From Sulfitobacter sp. CW3 (GTDB lineage Bacteria > Pseudomonadota > Alphaproteobacteria > Rhodobacterales > Rhodobacteraceae): 64,000 nt of DNA. A program made the translations under genes and the position numbers. Positions 28,903 through 38,700 of this stretch are shown piece after piece (positions within the stretch are counted from its first letter, which is position 1; each line of letters begins with the position of its first letter). The notes beneath the pieces were generated by a model. That model was given only the letters and a program-made list of their open reading frames with translations, did not search any database and had not been told where the DNA came from. The stretch lies in the NCBI RefSeq assembly GCF_019392245.1, contig NZ_JAHXRL010000002.1, forward strand, positions 62,001 to 126,000, in the 5' to 3' direction.

Positions 28903-29483
28903 GCACCGGCATGCCCGAAGGCGATTTTCAGTTCATCGCACTGGACGTAGAAACCGCCTGCGGTGACAGCGCGAGCATCTGTCAAATCGGTATCGCCTGT
29001 GTCGGGTATGACGAAACCATTCAAACGTGGTCGACATATGTCGATCCTCAAGTCGCCTTTGCGCCGTTTAACATTGATCTTCACGGGATCGGCCCGGACA
29101 CGGTACGCGACGCACACAGCTTTGCGCAGATCTGGCCCAACATGTTGCCCCTGCTGTCTAGACATCCGATGGTACAACACAGCAGGTTTGACGAACACGC
29201 GATCAACGCCGCATGCAAAACCCACGGCTTGCCGCTTCCTCGCTTGAGTTGGCAAAACAGTGTGTCCATCGCACGTGCGGCCTGGCCCGAGTTGATCGGG
29301 AATGGCGGCCACGGATTGGCCAACCTCAAAAAGTACCTGCAGCTTGATTTCCATCACCACGACGCCGGCGAAGATGCCCGCGCCGCCGCCATGGTCGTGT
29401 TGCGGGCGCAAGCCGCCTCTGGGGGCACAGCTGCGGGCGACGCGGTAAGAGTGAAGCCCTTCCAGCTCTCTTGGCCCTTTTAG
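28899..29483 (+). CDS. DnaQ-like 3'-5' exonuclease
   Basis: 194 aa with a TTG start at 28899 supported by GGAG 7 bases ahead and the TTGA overlap. ATG 28911 is an alternative. It has the DEDDh exonuclease motifs: Exo I FIALDVETACGD, Exo II HSRFDEHAINAA, and Exo III HHHDAGEDARAAAM with the catalytic His and Asp. Length and single-domain form fit RNase T or polymerase III epsilon-like nucleases acting on DNA or RNA ends. Why it is coupled to a TetR gene is unclear. Confidence 0.87.
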
Positions 29484-29669
29484 ACATCAGTGTTTTCGGG
29501 GGCCATCCAGACGCCCGGGCCAGAGATGCCGGCACTGGTCCGTCACATGGACTGTGGTGCAAATATCGGCCACACGCAGATGAACCAACACGCAGCGAAT
29601 GACGGCTGATATATTGACCCGTCCCAATAGTTCAGGCATCGAAGCCGAAGGGCAAAGGCAGAAATATCA

Positions 29670-30563
29670 ATGATAAGTGGCATTGCGACGGACCGCAGGG
29701 CGAACCTGCTTGGCAGCGTTTGGATGATTGCTTCGATGGCGGGGTTTGCGGTCGAAGACACATTTATCAAAGCCGCCTCCACGACGCTACCGATCGCTCA
29801 AATCCTTATCCTCTTTGGGTTGGGTGGCGCGCTTCTATTCGCTTGTATTGCCGCCATGAACAAAGAGCCCTTGTTCACCAAAGACGTCGTGTCCCCTCCG
29901 ATGCGTATTCGCGTCTGCTTTGAGATTATCGGACGGCTATTCTATGTCCTTGCCATTTCGCTGATCCCGTTGTCTGCGGCGACGGTGATCCTTCAGGCGA
30001 CCCCGCTGGTCGTGGTCGCTGGCGCAGCATTGGTGTTTGGCGAAAAGGTCGGTTGGCGCAGATGGGCCGCCATTTCCGTCGGGGCGATCGGGGTTATCGT
30101 CATCGTGCAGCCCGGGACGGATGGTTTTTCGATGCTCTCGATTTTAGCAATCATCGGGATGATCGGGTTTGCGGGGCGCGATTTGGCCAGCCGCGCAGCA
30201 CCCGCTTCTTTGACGACGTCTGTGCTTGGCTTTTACGGCTTTCTGTCCATCGTCGTTGCTGCCGCGTTATTTTCCCTCTGGGAATCCACCGCCTTTGTCG
30301 CACTTGATCTTCAGGTGTCATCCTACATGTTGGGTGCAGTACTGGCTGGCGTGGCGGCCTATTCATGTTTGATGAAAGCGATGCGTACCGGAGAAGTGTC
30401 CGCAGTAACCCCGTTCAGATACACGCGGCTTCTATTCGGGATAGGGTTCGGAATTGCCTTTTTCGGCGAACAGTTAAGCTATTCCATGATGTTTGGATCA
30501 GGCTTGATTGTGTTATCCGGCCTCTTCATCCTTTGGCGGGGCCGAAACACCAAGCGACAGTAG
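29670..30563 (+). CDS. EamA-family (DMT) transporter
   Basis: 297 aa with about ten hydrophobic helices in two EamA repeats. Repeat one runs from GSVWMIASMAGFAVEDTF to ATVILQATPLVVVAGAALVF, ending in the typical GEKVGWRRWAAISVGAIGV. Repeat two begins about residue 150 and ends with SAVTPFRYTRLLFGIGFGIA and FFGEQLSYSMMFGSGLIVLS. The family exports amino acids, metabolites or nucleotides across the inner membrane, and the substrate here is unknown. It is in the same direction as the aldehyde dehydrogenase gene 105 bases downstream. Confidence 0.88.
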   Translation: MISGIATDRRANLLGSVWMIASMAGFAVEDTFIKAASTTLPIAQILILFGLGGALLFACIAAMNKEPLFTKDVVSPPMRIRVCFEIIGRLFYVLAISLIPLSAATVILQATPLVVVAGAALVFGEKVGWRRWAAISVGAIGVIVIVQPGTDGFSMLSILAIIGMIGFAGRDLASRAAPASLTTSVLGFYGFLSIVVAAALFSLWESTAFVALDLQVSSYMLGAVLAGVAAYSCLMKAMRTGEVSAVTPFRYTRLLFGIGFGIAFFGEQLSYSMMFGSGLIVLSGLFILWRGRNTKRQ

Positions 30564-30668
30564 CACCGCCGCTGTCGCGCAGCTTCGTCTGGGGCATCTC
30601 GGATTAGATCCTTAACGATCTTGGCAAATAGCACCGCTGATCGAACCGCAATCACTAGGGAGAGTACA

Positions 30669-32114
30669 ATGAACATGACATCCGATATCATCCCGTTCTC
30701 GAATGACGTGGATCATCTTCAACGGCTCTTCGATGATCAAAAGGGGGCGGCCCGTGCGGCCCCTTTCCCAAGCCTTGAAGACAGGCTTGCCAGTCTCAAG
30801 AAGCTGGAAACCCTGCTGGACGAATATCAAGACAGGTTCACCCAAGCAATCAGCGACGACTTTGGTCAACGCTCGTTCTTTGAAACGCGCCTGACCGAAT
30901 TTCTAGTTGTCCGGTTGGCTTTGACCCATGCGCGCAAGCATCTGAAATCATGGATGAAGACCCGCACGGTTCACACCCATCTGTTGTTCAAGCCCGGCAA
31001 AAGCAGCATCCTGCCACAGCCTTTGGGCGTGGTCGGGATCATCGCGCCGTGGAACTTTCCGCTGCAATTGATTTTATGCCCGCTGGTTACGGCCCTTGCC
31101 GCAGGCAATCGCGCGATCCTTAAGCCAAGCGAGCTGACACCGCGTTTTGCAGACGCCCTGAATGACGCGATCACCCGGCATTTTGCGGCTGACGAAGTGG
31201 CCGTGGTGCGCGGCGAAGCTGATATCGCACAGGCCATGACGAACCTGCCTTTCGATCATATTGTCTTTACCGGTTCCACCGCCGTGGGCCGCAAAGTGGC
31301 ACAGGCTGCCGCTGCCAACCTCACGCCCGTGACGCTTGAGCTGGGTGGTAAATCACCCGCCATTCTGGATGCCAGCGCCGATGTCACACGCGCCCTGCGC
31401 CGGATTATCAAAGGCAAACTGACCAATTGTGGTCAGATCTGCATCGCGCCGGACTATCTGCTGGTGCCCGAGGACAAGGTCGAAACCGTGGCCGCGCAAT
31501 TGCTGGATATCGCGCGCGAGATGTACCCCGAATGGGACGGCAACCCTGACGCAACCGCCGTGATCAACACTAGCCATCTGGCTCGCCTTCAAGGGCTTGT
31601 GCAAGACGCCAAAGACAAAGGCGCGACGGTGCAAACGGCACAATCCGACCACGCCTCGGCTGACAACCGCATGATGCCCTTGACGGTTATCACCGGGGCC
31701 ACGTCTGAAATGGCTGTAATGCAAGATGAAATCTTTGGCCCTGTGTTGCCTATCATCGGTGTCAAATCCCACGACGCGGCGCTGGCCTATGTTCAGGATC
31801 GCGCCCGCCCGCTTGCGCTTTATTGGTTTGGATCAGATGCCGCGCGTCGTCAGGATGTCCTGACCAAAGTCCATGCTGGCGGCGTCACCATCAACGACAC
31901 GCTGCTGCACATCCTTCAGGACAATCTGCCGTTTGGCGGCGTCGGCGATAGCGGCACGGGCAATTACCACGGCAAAGCCGGTTTTGAGCGTCTGTCGCAC
32001 ATGAAGGCGATCTATCGTCAGGTAAAATACACCGCCACCGACCTGCTCGGCGCGCCGGTCACACCTTTCGTCAAACGGATGCTCAAGCTAACCGAAGCAA
32101 TCGGACGCAGATAA
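30669..32114 (+). CDS. Coniferyl aldehyde dehydrogenase
   Basis: 481 aa from ATG 30669, with AGGGAGAG ahead. A longer frame to 30621 has no such signal. It is an NAD(P)-dependent aldehyde dehydrogenase of the coniferyl-aldehyde branch (CalB-like). Catalytic residues are in order: Asn in APWNFPLQLIL, Glu in TLELGGKSPAIL, and Cys in NCGQICIAPDYLL. The cofactor loop FTGSTAVGRKVAQAA is present, and the late NDTLLHILQDNLPFGGVGDSG is characteristic of this branch. It would oxidise coniferaldehyde or fatty/aromatic aldehydes to acids. A role in lignin-derived aromatic catabolism fits the quinate operon elsewhere in the window but is inferred. Confidence 0.9.
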   Translation: MNMTSDIIPFSNDVDHLQRLFDDQKGAARAAPFPSLEDRLASLKKLETLLDEYQDRFTQAISDDFGQRSFFETRLTEFLVVRLALTHARKHLKSWMKTRTVHTHLLFKPGKSSILPQPLGVVGIIAPWNFPLQLILCPLVTALAAGNRAILKPSELTPRFADALNDAITRHFAADEVAVVRGEADIAQAMTNLPFDHIVFTGSTAVGRKVAQAAAANLTPVTLELGGKSPAILDASADVTRALRRIIKGKLTNCGQICIAPDYLLVPEDKVETVAAQLLDIAREMYPEWDGNPDATAVINTSHLARLQGLVQDAKDKGATVQTAQSDHASADNRMMPLTVITGATSEMAVMQDEIFGPVLPIIGVKSHDAALAYVQDRARPLALYWFGSDAARRQDVLTKVHAGGVTINDTLLHILQDNLPFGGVGDSGTGNYHGKAGFERLSHMKAIYRQVKYTATDLLGAPVTPFVKRMLKLTEAIGRR

Positions 32115-32135
32115 CCGGCTTTGCCGCGCGCATGC

Positions 32136-34088
32136 CTAAACCGCAAAACCGGCGAGGGCCAACACAGGAAACAAGGCCAGCATTATTCCCAAATCGGCAA
32201 AGCCCCCTCCGTCTGAGCTTTCGACCTCATCGGGTTCTTCCGGGATATCAGTTATCTCCGGTGCCTCATCTGCAAAATTTGCCTCCGACTGATCTGTTAT
32301 GACGGGTGCATCGAACTCCGCGCTTCTGAACGCAAAGCTTTGGAATTCTGCGGGGCTGTCTTCAAAGATCAATTCATCCGAGGTGTTTTCGGATACTGTA
32401 TCGTCCTCTACAGCGGCAAACCCAGCCGCTTGCAGGTCAACATCTGCTGCAAACGAGTTGAAAGCAAAAACCGAGGTTGAAGTATCGCCGTCATCCTCAA
32501 CGAAGAGAAGGTCTGCTGCTTCATCGATGGCATTCATCAAGGGTTCAAACCCTTCGGCCGGCGTTAGCCCGCGAATGACGACCTGCATGATTTCGCCCCT
32601 ATCAAGGTCGACCTCAAGCACATTGTCGCGAAAAACCGTTTCTGCATCCAGCTCCTGAAGATCAGCATCCGACCGAGTGCTGCCGGGGTTTTGCCCTTCC
32701 CCCACGCCAAGAACGCTGACCTCCATCGCGTCGAAGCCAGCAACGAAGCCCGACATATCGATATCAGTGATTGTCGTTTCGTCCGCATTCGAGGCTATGT
32801 ACAGGACCATATCGCCGCCGCCCACGAAGGCATGTATATCAACATCCTCGCCGAAATATTCAGTGCTGCGATCACTGCCGGGACTGAAATCAACCACCGA
32901 TTTGCCCGGTAGGTTTTCGGACATCATGGAAAACATCTGTCCGGGCACAGTGGGCTCGGAATAGTCAAAGCCGACCGACAACGGGTTTGATGTGTTTTGG
33001 ATCAAAGGCCAGACATGGCCTTGGTCTACGCCGGCTTCCATGAAGTTTTCAACAATGTTAAGCATTTCATGGGCCTGAAATAGCCCGTAGTCTTCAGCAC
33101 GGTCGAGAGAGCTGGTGGATTTCATGTTCCACTCGGTGACGTGAATTTCTAACCCCTCAAAGCCTTCTTTTTCCATCCAGACGTTGTTGATGATATCCAG
33201 ATTATAAAGGCCGCGGGTTTGATCACCGGTACCGTAAGTATAGACATGGGCGATAACGCCATCGACCGCTTCCATTTTTTCTGGCGTGTCAAACGACATG
33301 ATGACCAGCTCATTGTTGACTTCCGCCCAATTGACCTCACCATTTCCCCGAATGTTATCATATGAAATGTCGGCATTTGGGTATTTGGCAGACAGGTCGT
33401 CAATAACACCCTCCGCACCCCAACCTTCGTATTCTACCGCCAGGTTTGAAACGCCAAAACTGGTTCCCATTTGGACAAGAACATTCACCGATTCAGTTTC
33501 GATACCGTGAACTTCATTTACCAGTTTCAATTCATCATTGATGATAAAGGACATTTCAGAAGATACGCGGCCATATTCGACCGCATTCATCTTTCCTGAC
33601 CCCCAGTATTCGTTCCCTATCTCGATTCCGGCAATTTCGGGACTACCATAAACACCCGACGCCACATCGTGGATAAAATCACGCAGCGCTTCTTCGTCTA
33701 TTTCTGCGCTCCGGTTCCCTTCCGCATCCGTTTCTTCGGTCAGCTGGTACCATGTCGGGACAACGATGGTCACAGCATGACCGTTTTCTTCTGCGTAGCT
33801 CAAGAATTCTGAAATGGGTATGAATGTGGTTATTTCACCTGTTTCTGCATGAATCGCGGTGCTTGCGTCCGGGTTTTCGATGTCGAAATAGTGCTCGGTC
33901 AGGGACCCGCCGGGGTATCGCAAGCCGCTGACACTAAGGGCTTGTATCGCTTCCTCATAACTACCCGGGCCGGACATTGATCCGCGCGATGCCAGAATAT
34001 TTCCGCCAAATAATGCGTCATCAGCGCGTTCACCAAGGATACAATTCGCTGCAGACAGTTGAATGGTATTGGGTGATTGAACTAGCAT
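32136..34088 (-). CDS. Putative clan-A glycoside hydrolase with acidic tail and hydrophobic C terminus
   Basis: 650 aa. No N-terminal signal peptide. The first two thirds look like a GH51/79-type barrel: LRYPGGSLTEHYF, GIEIGNEYWGSG with the Asn-Glu acid/base pair, and LEIHVTEWNMKS with the nucleophile Glu. Residues from about 560 are acidic and low-complexity. The end is a 17-residue hydrophobic stretch (LGIMLALFPVLALAGFAV) with no following Arg cluster. This could be a C-terminal membrane anchor or a type I secretion-style end. There are no RTX repeats and no adjacent ABC exporter. It appears less GC-rich than its neighbours, suggesting transfer. Function is inferred from motifs only. Confidence 0.65.
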   Translation of the reverse strand: MLVQSPNTIQLSAANCILGERADDALFGGNILASRGSMSGPGSYEEAIQALSVSGLRYPGGSLTEHYFDIENPDASTAIHAETGEITTFIPISEFLSYAEENGHAVTIVVPTWYQLTEETDAEGNRSAEIDEEALRDFIHDVASGVYGSPEIAGIEIGNEYWGSGKMNAVEYGRVSSEMSFIINDELKLVNEVHGIETESVNVLVQMGTSFGVSNLAVEYEGWGAEGVIDDLSAKYPNADISYDNIRGNGEVNWAEVNNELVIMSFDTPEKMEAVDGVIAHVYTYGTGDQTRGLYNLDIINNVWMEKEGFEGLEIHVTEWNMKSTSSLDRAEDYGLFQAHEMLNIVENFMEAGVDQGHVWPLIQNTSNPLSVGFDYSEPTVPGQMFSMMSENLPGKSVVDFSPGSDRSTEYFGEDVDIHAFVGGGDMVLYIASNADETTITDIDMSGFVAGFDAMEVSVLGVGEGQNPGSTRSDADLQELDAETVFRDNVLEVDLDRGEIMQVVIRGLTPAEGFEPLMNAIDEAADLLFVEDDGDTSTSVFAFNSFAADVDLQAAGFAAVEDDTVSENTSDELIFEDSPAEFQSFAFRSAEFDAPVITDQSEANFADEAPEITDIPEEPDEVESSDGGGFADLGIMLALFPVLALAGFAV

Positions 34089-34813
34089 TTCAACTGACCC
34101 GTTGAAATAGCCGTGAGTTGTGATCCGGATATATTCGTAGTGCGTATTATATCCCGGCTATTCTCAGAAATAGCGAATAGGTTTGAGAAAGAATAACGCG
34201 GAAATGCAACCCTAACCTGCACGGCTGGCGATAAGCACGATACACTTTGAAAATCTTCCACATTAAAATCCCTGTTTCTCTAAACAGAAGATTACGCGGA
34301 ACAACCAAGCATCGCTTGAGGTGGGATGGATACTTTATTTATATAAAGATATCCAAACGCACAAAAGGATAGGGTGAATAATACTATTGGGATTTTTGGA
34401 CCAACCTCGGCCATTCACCTGAAACGCATTGCAAAACACTTGATGCCAGTATGAAACTGGCATTTTCTGCAATATTTTAACTGAGTTTTGGGGTGGATTG
34501 GATGATGGCGGTGACCAAAATTCTCCATCCAGAACGACATCAGAGCCGTCACGCCCGATGGCACCACCTAGACCAGCTCAGCGGTTGCGATGTGTCAGTC
34601 GCCGACCGCTGGTGCCTGAAGATCGGTCGTGACAGCCAGCTGCGCGGCGCAACATAAGTTGTTTTGACTTGAGGTCGCCTTAACGCCCCCCAAGATTCAT
34701 CAAAGTATATCGCAGTTTATTTTCCCGAATTTACACATATATTTGCATGTATTTTTTCTGAAAAAGACGGCTACAAGGGGCACCATGCCCCATAGAATTA
34801 CGCCGTACTTTTC
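34089..34813. other. Long AT-rich intergenic region with a GC-rich patch
   Basis: 725 bases without a supportable gene. Most of it is clearly AT-richer than the window. Bases about 34495-34660 are GC-rich and hold only a 51-codon open frame (34502-34657) without similarity known to me, possibly a remnant of something larger. A plus-strand terminator-like hairpin lies at 34443-34466. Confidence 0.6.
34443..34466 (+). terminator. Terminator-like hairpin with no gene in front
   Basis: ATGCCAGT, 5-base loop, ACTGGCAT followed by TTT gives a perfect 8-bp stem running into a four-T stretch on the plus strand. No plus-strand gene ends nearby, so it may close a small unannotated transcript. Confidence 0.4.
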
Positions 34814-35527
34814 TCACGAATTTTTCTTCGCAAAGATTGCCTTCATATGCGTGTCGAATTCATTCCAGGTAATGACAGCGCGATTTCCAGCATGGCCATC
34901 GTAATACGATCTTCCGGTCGAGGTGGGAAAGCCTGCCCAAATTCGCGCGAGGTTTTCCATGAAAGTGTGACGGCTGATCTGCCTTCTAATAAAGAGACTA
35001 TAGCCAGCATCCTCCAGCAATATGTCGGCCAGACGGTCCTGCACGTCGTCCGTGAACAGCGTATTGTGGGACAACCCCAACTCATGAACCAAGGTTTTTA
35101 GAGTGGCGGGAATGAACTGGTAACGCCCAATTGCGTGGGGCTGGTTCGGCGTTGCTTCAATCCATTGATAAATTTCATCAATCGTCATCCGCGTCGGCGG
35201 CTTGGCTGGGCGAACTGATGCGCCGTATTGTACAGCGTCATAGCCACGGTGCCCCGCTTCAGCCCAACCAATCAGATGCTTCAAGTTCGCAGTCGGCCCG
35301 GATCTCGCGCCAATTGGTATCATGCGGCGCTTCTGCCCTGATGCCTGATGCAACATCGACGTATTCAGGTAGATGCGTTGTTGGGGATCTGTCTGCAAAA
35401 CCGGAAAGGAAACAGCGGCCACCGTCGTCATGCGGAGGTCCGCGAATGTGGTCACGTCGGCCTGCGCGACCTGTGTGCCAAATACCGTAAAAAGCGAAAA
35501 CACGGCAGTTGCTTTCATAATCATCAT
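34814..35527 (-). CDS. Exported lysozyme-like muramidase
   Basis: 237 aa with a signal peptide (about 1-23, ending AQA). After a variable 60-residue segment comes a lysozyme-like domain resembling phage-lambda-type endolysin/GH104: LKHLIGWAEAGHRGYDAVQY with the candidate catalytic Glu, MTIDEIYQWIEA, HAIGRYQFIPATLKTLVHEL, and FTDDVQDRLADILLEDAGY. A family member would cut peptidoglycan in the periplasm. GGGGAAC lies ahead of the ATG at 35527. It lies beside the large surface-protein operon and could locally open the wall for assembly of an envelope structure, which is speculative. Confidence 0.75.
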   Translation of the reverse strand: MMIMKATAVFSLFTVFGTQVAQADVTTFADLRMTTVAAVSFPVLQTDPQQRIYLNTSMLHQASGQKRRMIPIGARSGPTANLKHLIGWAEAGHRGYDAVQYGASVRPAKPPTRMTIDEIYQWIEATPNQPHAIGRYQFIPATLKTLVHELGLSHNTLFTDDVQDRLADILLEDAGYSLFIRRQISRHTFMENLARIWAGFPTSTGRSYYDGHAGNRAVITWNEFDTHMKAIFAKKNS

Positions 35528-35723
35528 TTCTTGTTCCCCATCTATTTATTCAGCGATGGAGAGATATTGGCGGATTTCAGAATTGCGGTCATTTGAGCAA
35601 AAAGACAATTCATGCGGCATAAGTATAGTGGGCCGCGCGCTTGGTATATTTCCCTGCACGAAAGCACCGGATGGCTTGGGTCGTATCGTCCGAAGCGCGC
35701 TGCCAGCGCAACGTTTTATAAAT

Positions 35724-35757
35724 GGACCACGCCGCAGATGCGCTTGCGGCGTGGTCC
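35724..35757 (-). terminator. Terminator of the surface-protein operon
   Basis: A perfect 13-bp stem (GGACCACGCCGCA/TGCGGCGTGGTCC) with an 8-base loop starts 23 bases past the 1912-aa gene's stop. On the minus strand it is followed by ATTTATAAAA, so the T-run is imperfect but the stem is very stable. Confidence 0.7.
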
Positions 35758-35779
35758 TTCCTGGCAACTGATGGATGAG

Positions 35780-38700
35780 TCAGTTACCGAGGAAACCGTC
35801 GAGCTGGTTCCAAAGGGAATTGTCGAGCAACAGGTTAAAGCGGAGATAGAAACCTTCTTGGTAAAGTGCATTTTGCCCCGCCAGCGTTTCACCCGCCTTG
35901 TTGTAGCCAACCGCCAGCAGCGTGCCCTTGGTCGGGACAAATCCGAACTCGGCACCCAATCCGTTGGTCGAGTTGCCAGTGTTATCCCAAAGATGCGCCA
36001 CGTTTGCACCGACCTGAAACAGGTCATTCCCGAACTCATAGTTTACGCCCGCCTGCACCAGCTGCGTCCGCGACTTAGCCGCGATGCCACCCGACATGTC
36101 GATCGCTTGGTGCTGACCGGCGTATTTTCCGTTCACACGCAGATCGGCATCGACCTCGTAAGAGGCATTCACCGACCACAGATGGCTTTCGGTCCGGTTG
36201 TACTTTTCCTCAAGGCGATGCTCGTACCATGCCAGAACTTCGAGGCGCGGATCGCTCAACGGGCGGTAGGCTGCCCCGACACGGGTGCGCATCCGCCGTT
36301 GGCTCTTGCCGTTTCGATTGTCCAACGCCGCCCGCGTGCGGCCCAGTACAGTCAGATCGGGTGTGACCTGCCCGGCAAGGCCCAGGCTGGCGTAATAGGT
36401 TTCGCCGGAATCTTCGGATGTGGCATCAAAGTCCGCGTCCCCGATCCATTCGCCATCACCGCCCCCCCATTTCACCCCAACGGCCAAGCTGGTCAATTCG
36501 GTCTCGTTCGCGTCCAGCAGGCGCGCATGTTCGATGCCTAGATCAAGCGTCGTCGTCTTGTTCAGTTTAAAGTCGGCATTCAGCCCCTGAATATAGGTGG
36601 TGTCGGTGTCACCCGGACTACGGGCCAGTTCGGTCCGACCGCTGAGCCATTCGTTCATCTCGAAGGTAAAGCCAAGCGTGTTGCGGGACATCACGGCGTC
36701 GTCGCCAAAGTGTAGTTCGACCTCGTTATACGCACGCCAGCCCAGTTTCGGTTCGCTGTAAAGGCCAAGCGTCAGTTCGGTTGCCGCGCCGCTGCCCCCA
36801 AGGGGGTGGCGCAATTCGGCCTCGATCACAGTGCCGGGCCGGTTCTGCGGCGACCAATGGGCACCCAAGACCAGTGCCGTGTCGCTTTCGTTGAGGTTTT
36901 GCGTAAGACCTTGGCGATGCTCAAAGCCGATGCGGCCGCGCAGTTGCTTGCTTAGGGTGCGGGCATAAAGCGCTTCGAACTGCAGGCGTTTGGTGTCGTT
37001 GATCCGGTCGCGGACGTATTCGGCAGCCAGTGTCAGATCACTTTTGCGGTTGATCTCGTAGCCATAGCTCAGCCGGATCTGCGTGCTGCCGGGGCGGGCA
37101 AGCCCACCGCGCGCCAAAAAGTTTTCTCCGGTGTGGATCGCCTCAAAGCTGAGCCGCTGGCGCTCTACCTGCAGCTCGTAAGATAACCGCGCGGCAGTGT
37201 CGGCTTCGCCCAGCGCGTTCTCTGAGCGGGCCAGTTCCGCCTCCCAGACCGCGCCGGTCGTGCCCTCGTGGCGAATGTATCCCGACTGCAGCCGCTCGCG
37301 GGCCGGGTTGCCGATTGGGGCGTCGGCATGCACCGCGCGGGCACCGATGGTCGTACGTTCGCCCACGGCGTAATTCGCCTCGCCGCCATAAAGCCAGTAC
37401 TTTTCAGCACCCTCATTTTCGACCTCATAGGTGACACGGATCGACACCGGATTGCCATCCAGATCGAACTGGCGGACGGGCGCGTCAAAGGTGATTGTGT
37501 TGCGGAAGAAATCTAGGATGTAATCCGTCCCCCGACGCATCGGGGTGCTCGTCAGGATATCGTCACCCTGTTCGTCGCGAACCAGAACTTCTACCCTCTC
37601 TGAGCCTTGTACATAGCCGCTCAAATTCAAATCATAGGGACCCGAAACGCCGCGACCGCGGATTTCTTGCACCATCTGTTCCTGCGCCGTGCGGGCACCA
37701 AAGACAGTGACCGACACCTTGTCGTTTTCCCAATGGCCCTTTGCCCCAGTGGCGACACGGCGCATCCCGTCCAGTTTGAACGCGCTGGATTCGGGTTCGA
37801 TGGCGATGTCTCCGTACAGGATGTAGGACCGGCCCTTTTCCACTTTGACGAACAGGTTTTCCGACGATTGCGCGTCTTGGCCCCGTTCGGAATTATCGCC
37901 GTAGACCGGGTAATACTGGTCGCCGCGGATGTCGCGGAACAGTCGATCTTCGGTGTCGCGGTCCGAGCTATAGCGCAGGGTCAACAGCGCATCGCCACGG
38001 ATCGCACCTTTCAGGTAGACCTCGCCGCGCACGCCGGTTGCCGTGTCCTCAAAGGAACTGAACTGGTCTTTGTCCAGCAATCCGTCGCTGTTCTTGCCCA
38101 GCGATACAGCACCTTCAATCACACCAATTAGAATGCGTTCGTCTAGGTCAGGGGTAAAGATAATGGTCGCCTCTGTCCTGCCAAATGCCCCCGTCACAGT
38201 AACAAGATCCGACCCCGATACTTGCGGCGGGATCAAGTCAAATGTCGCCTCGCCATTGTCGAGGTACGCCTGCACGCCGGGGGTGCCCGCACGAATATCG
38301 TCTACGTCCCACAAGCCCAAGCGCGCATGCAGCGTCACCGTCCCCGAGGCCGGAACCGGCATCCCGCGCACGTCGAGCACACGTACCACGACGGGTACCA
38401 CTGAACCGGGCGAGGCCGAGGCAGTTTCCGGCAGGATGATCTCGTATTTTGCGGGGGTGCCCGGTGCCATCAAGGTGATGTCTTTGCGCGCACGTTCGAT
38501 GCCGAACCCGTCCCTACCGATCAGGGTCAGCGTGTTTTTTCCCGCGCCCAGTTTAACGGCTATGTATTCCAGCGCTTGGACATTATTTTTCTCCCAGCTG
38601 GTACGTTCGCCAATACGGTCAGCGCCAAGTTCGCGACCGTTCAGCATCAGCGCCAGCGTGAGGTCGGCCTTGCCCTTCACCCGGATGTTCTGGGTGTTGC

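Noticed and set aside
34502..34657. 51-codon open frame in the GC-rich patch
   Set aside because: It is short, has no ribosome site and no recognisable similarity. Reported only as part of the gap.
35612..36541. 309-codon plus-strand open frame at the end of the 1912-aa gene
   Set aside because: It crosses the operon terminator and is antisense to the barrel region, with no domain.
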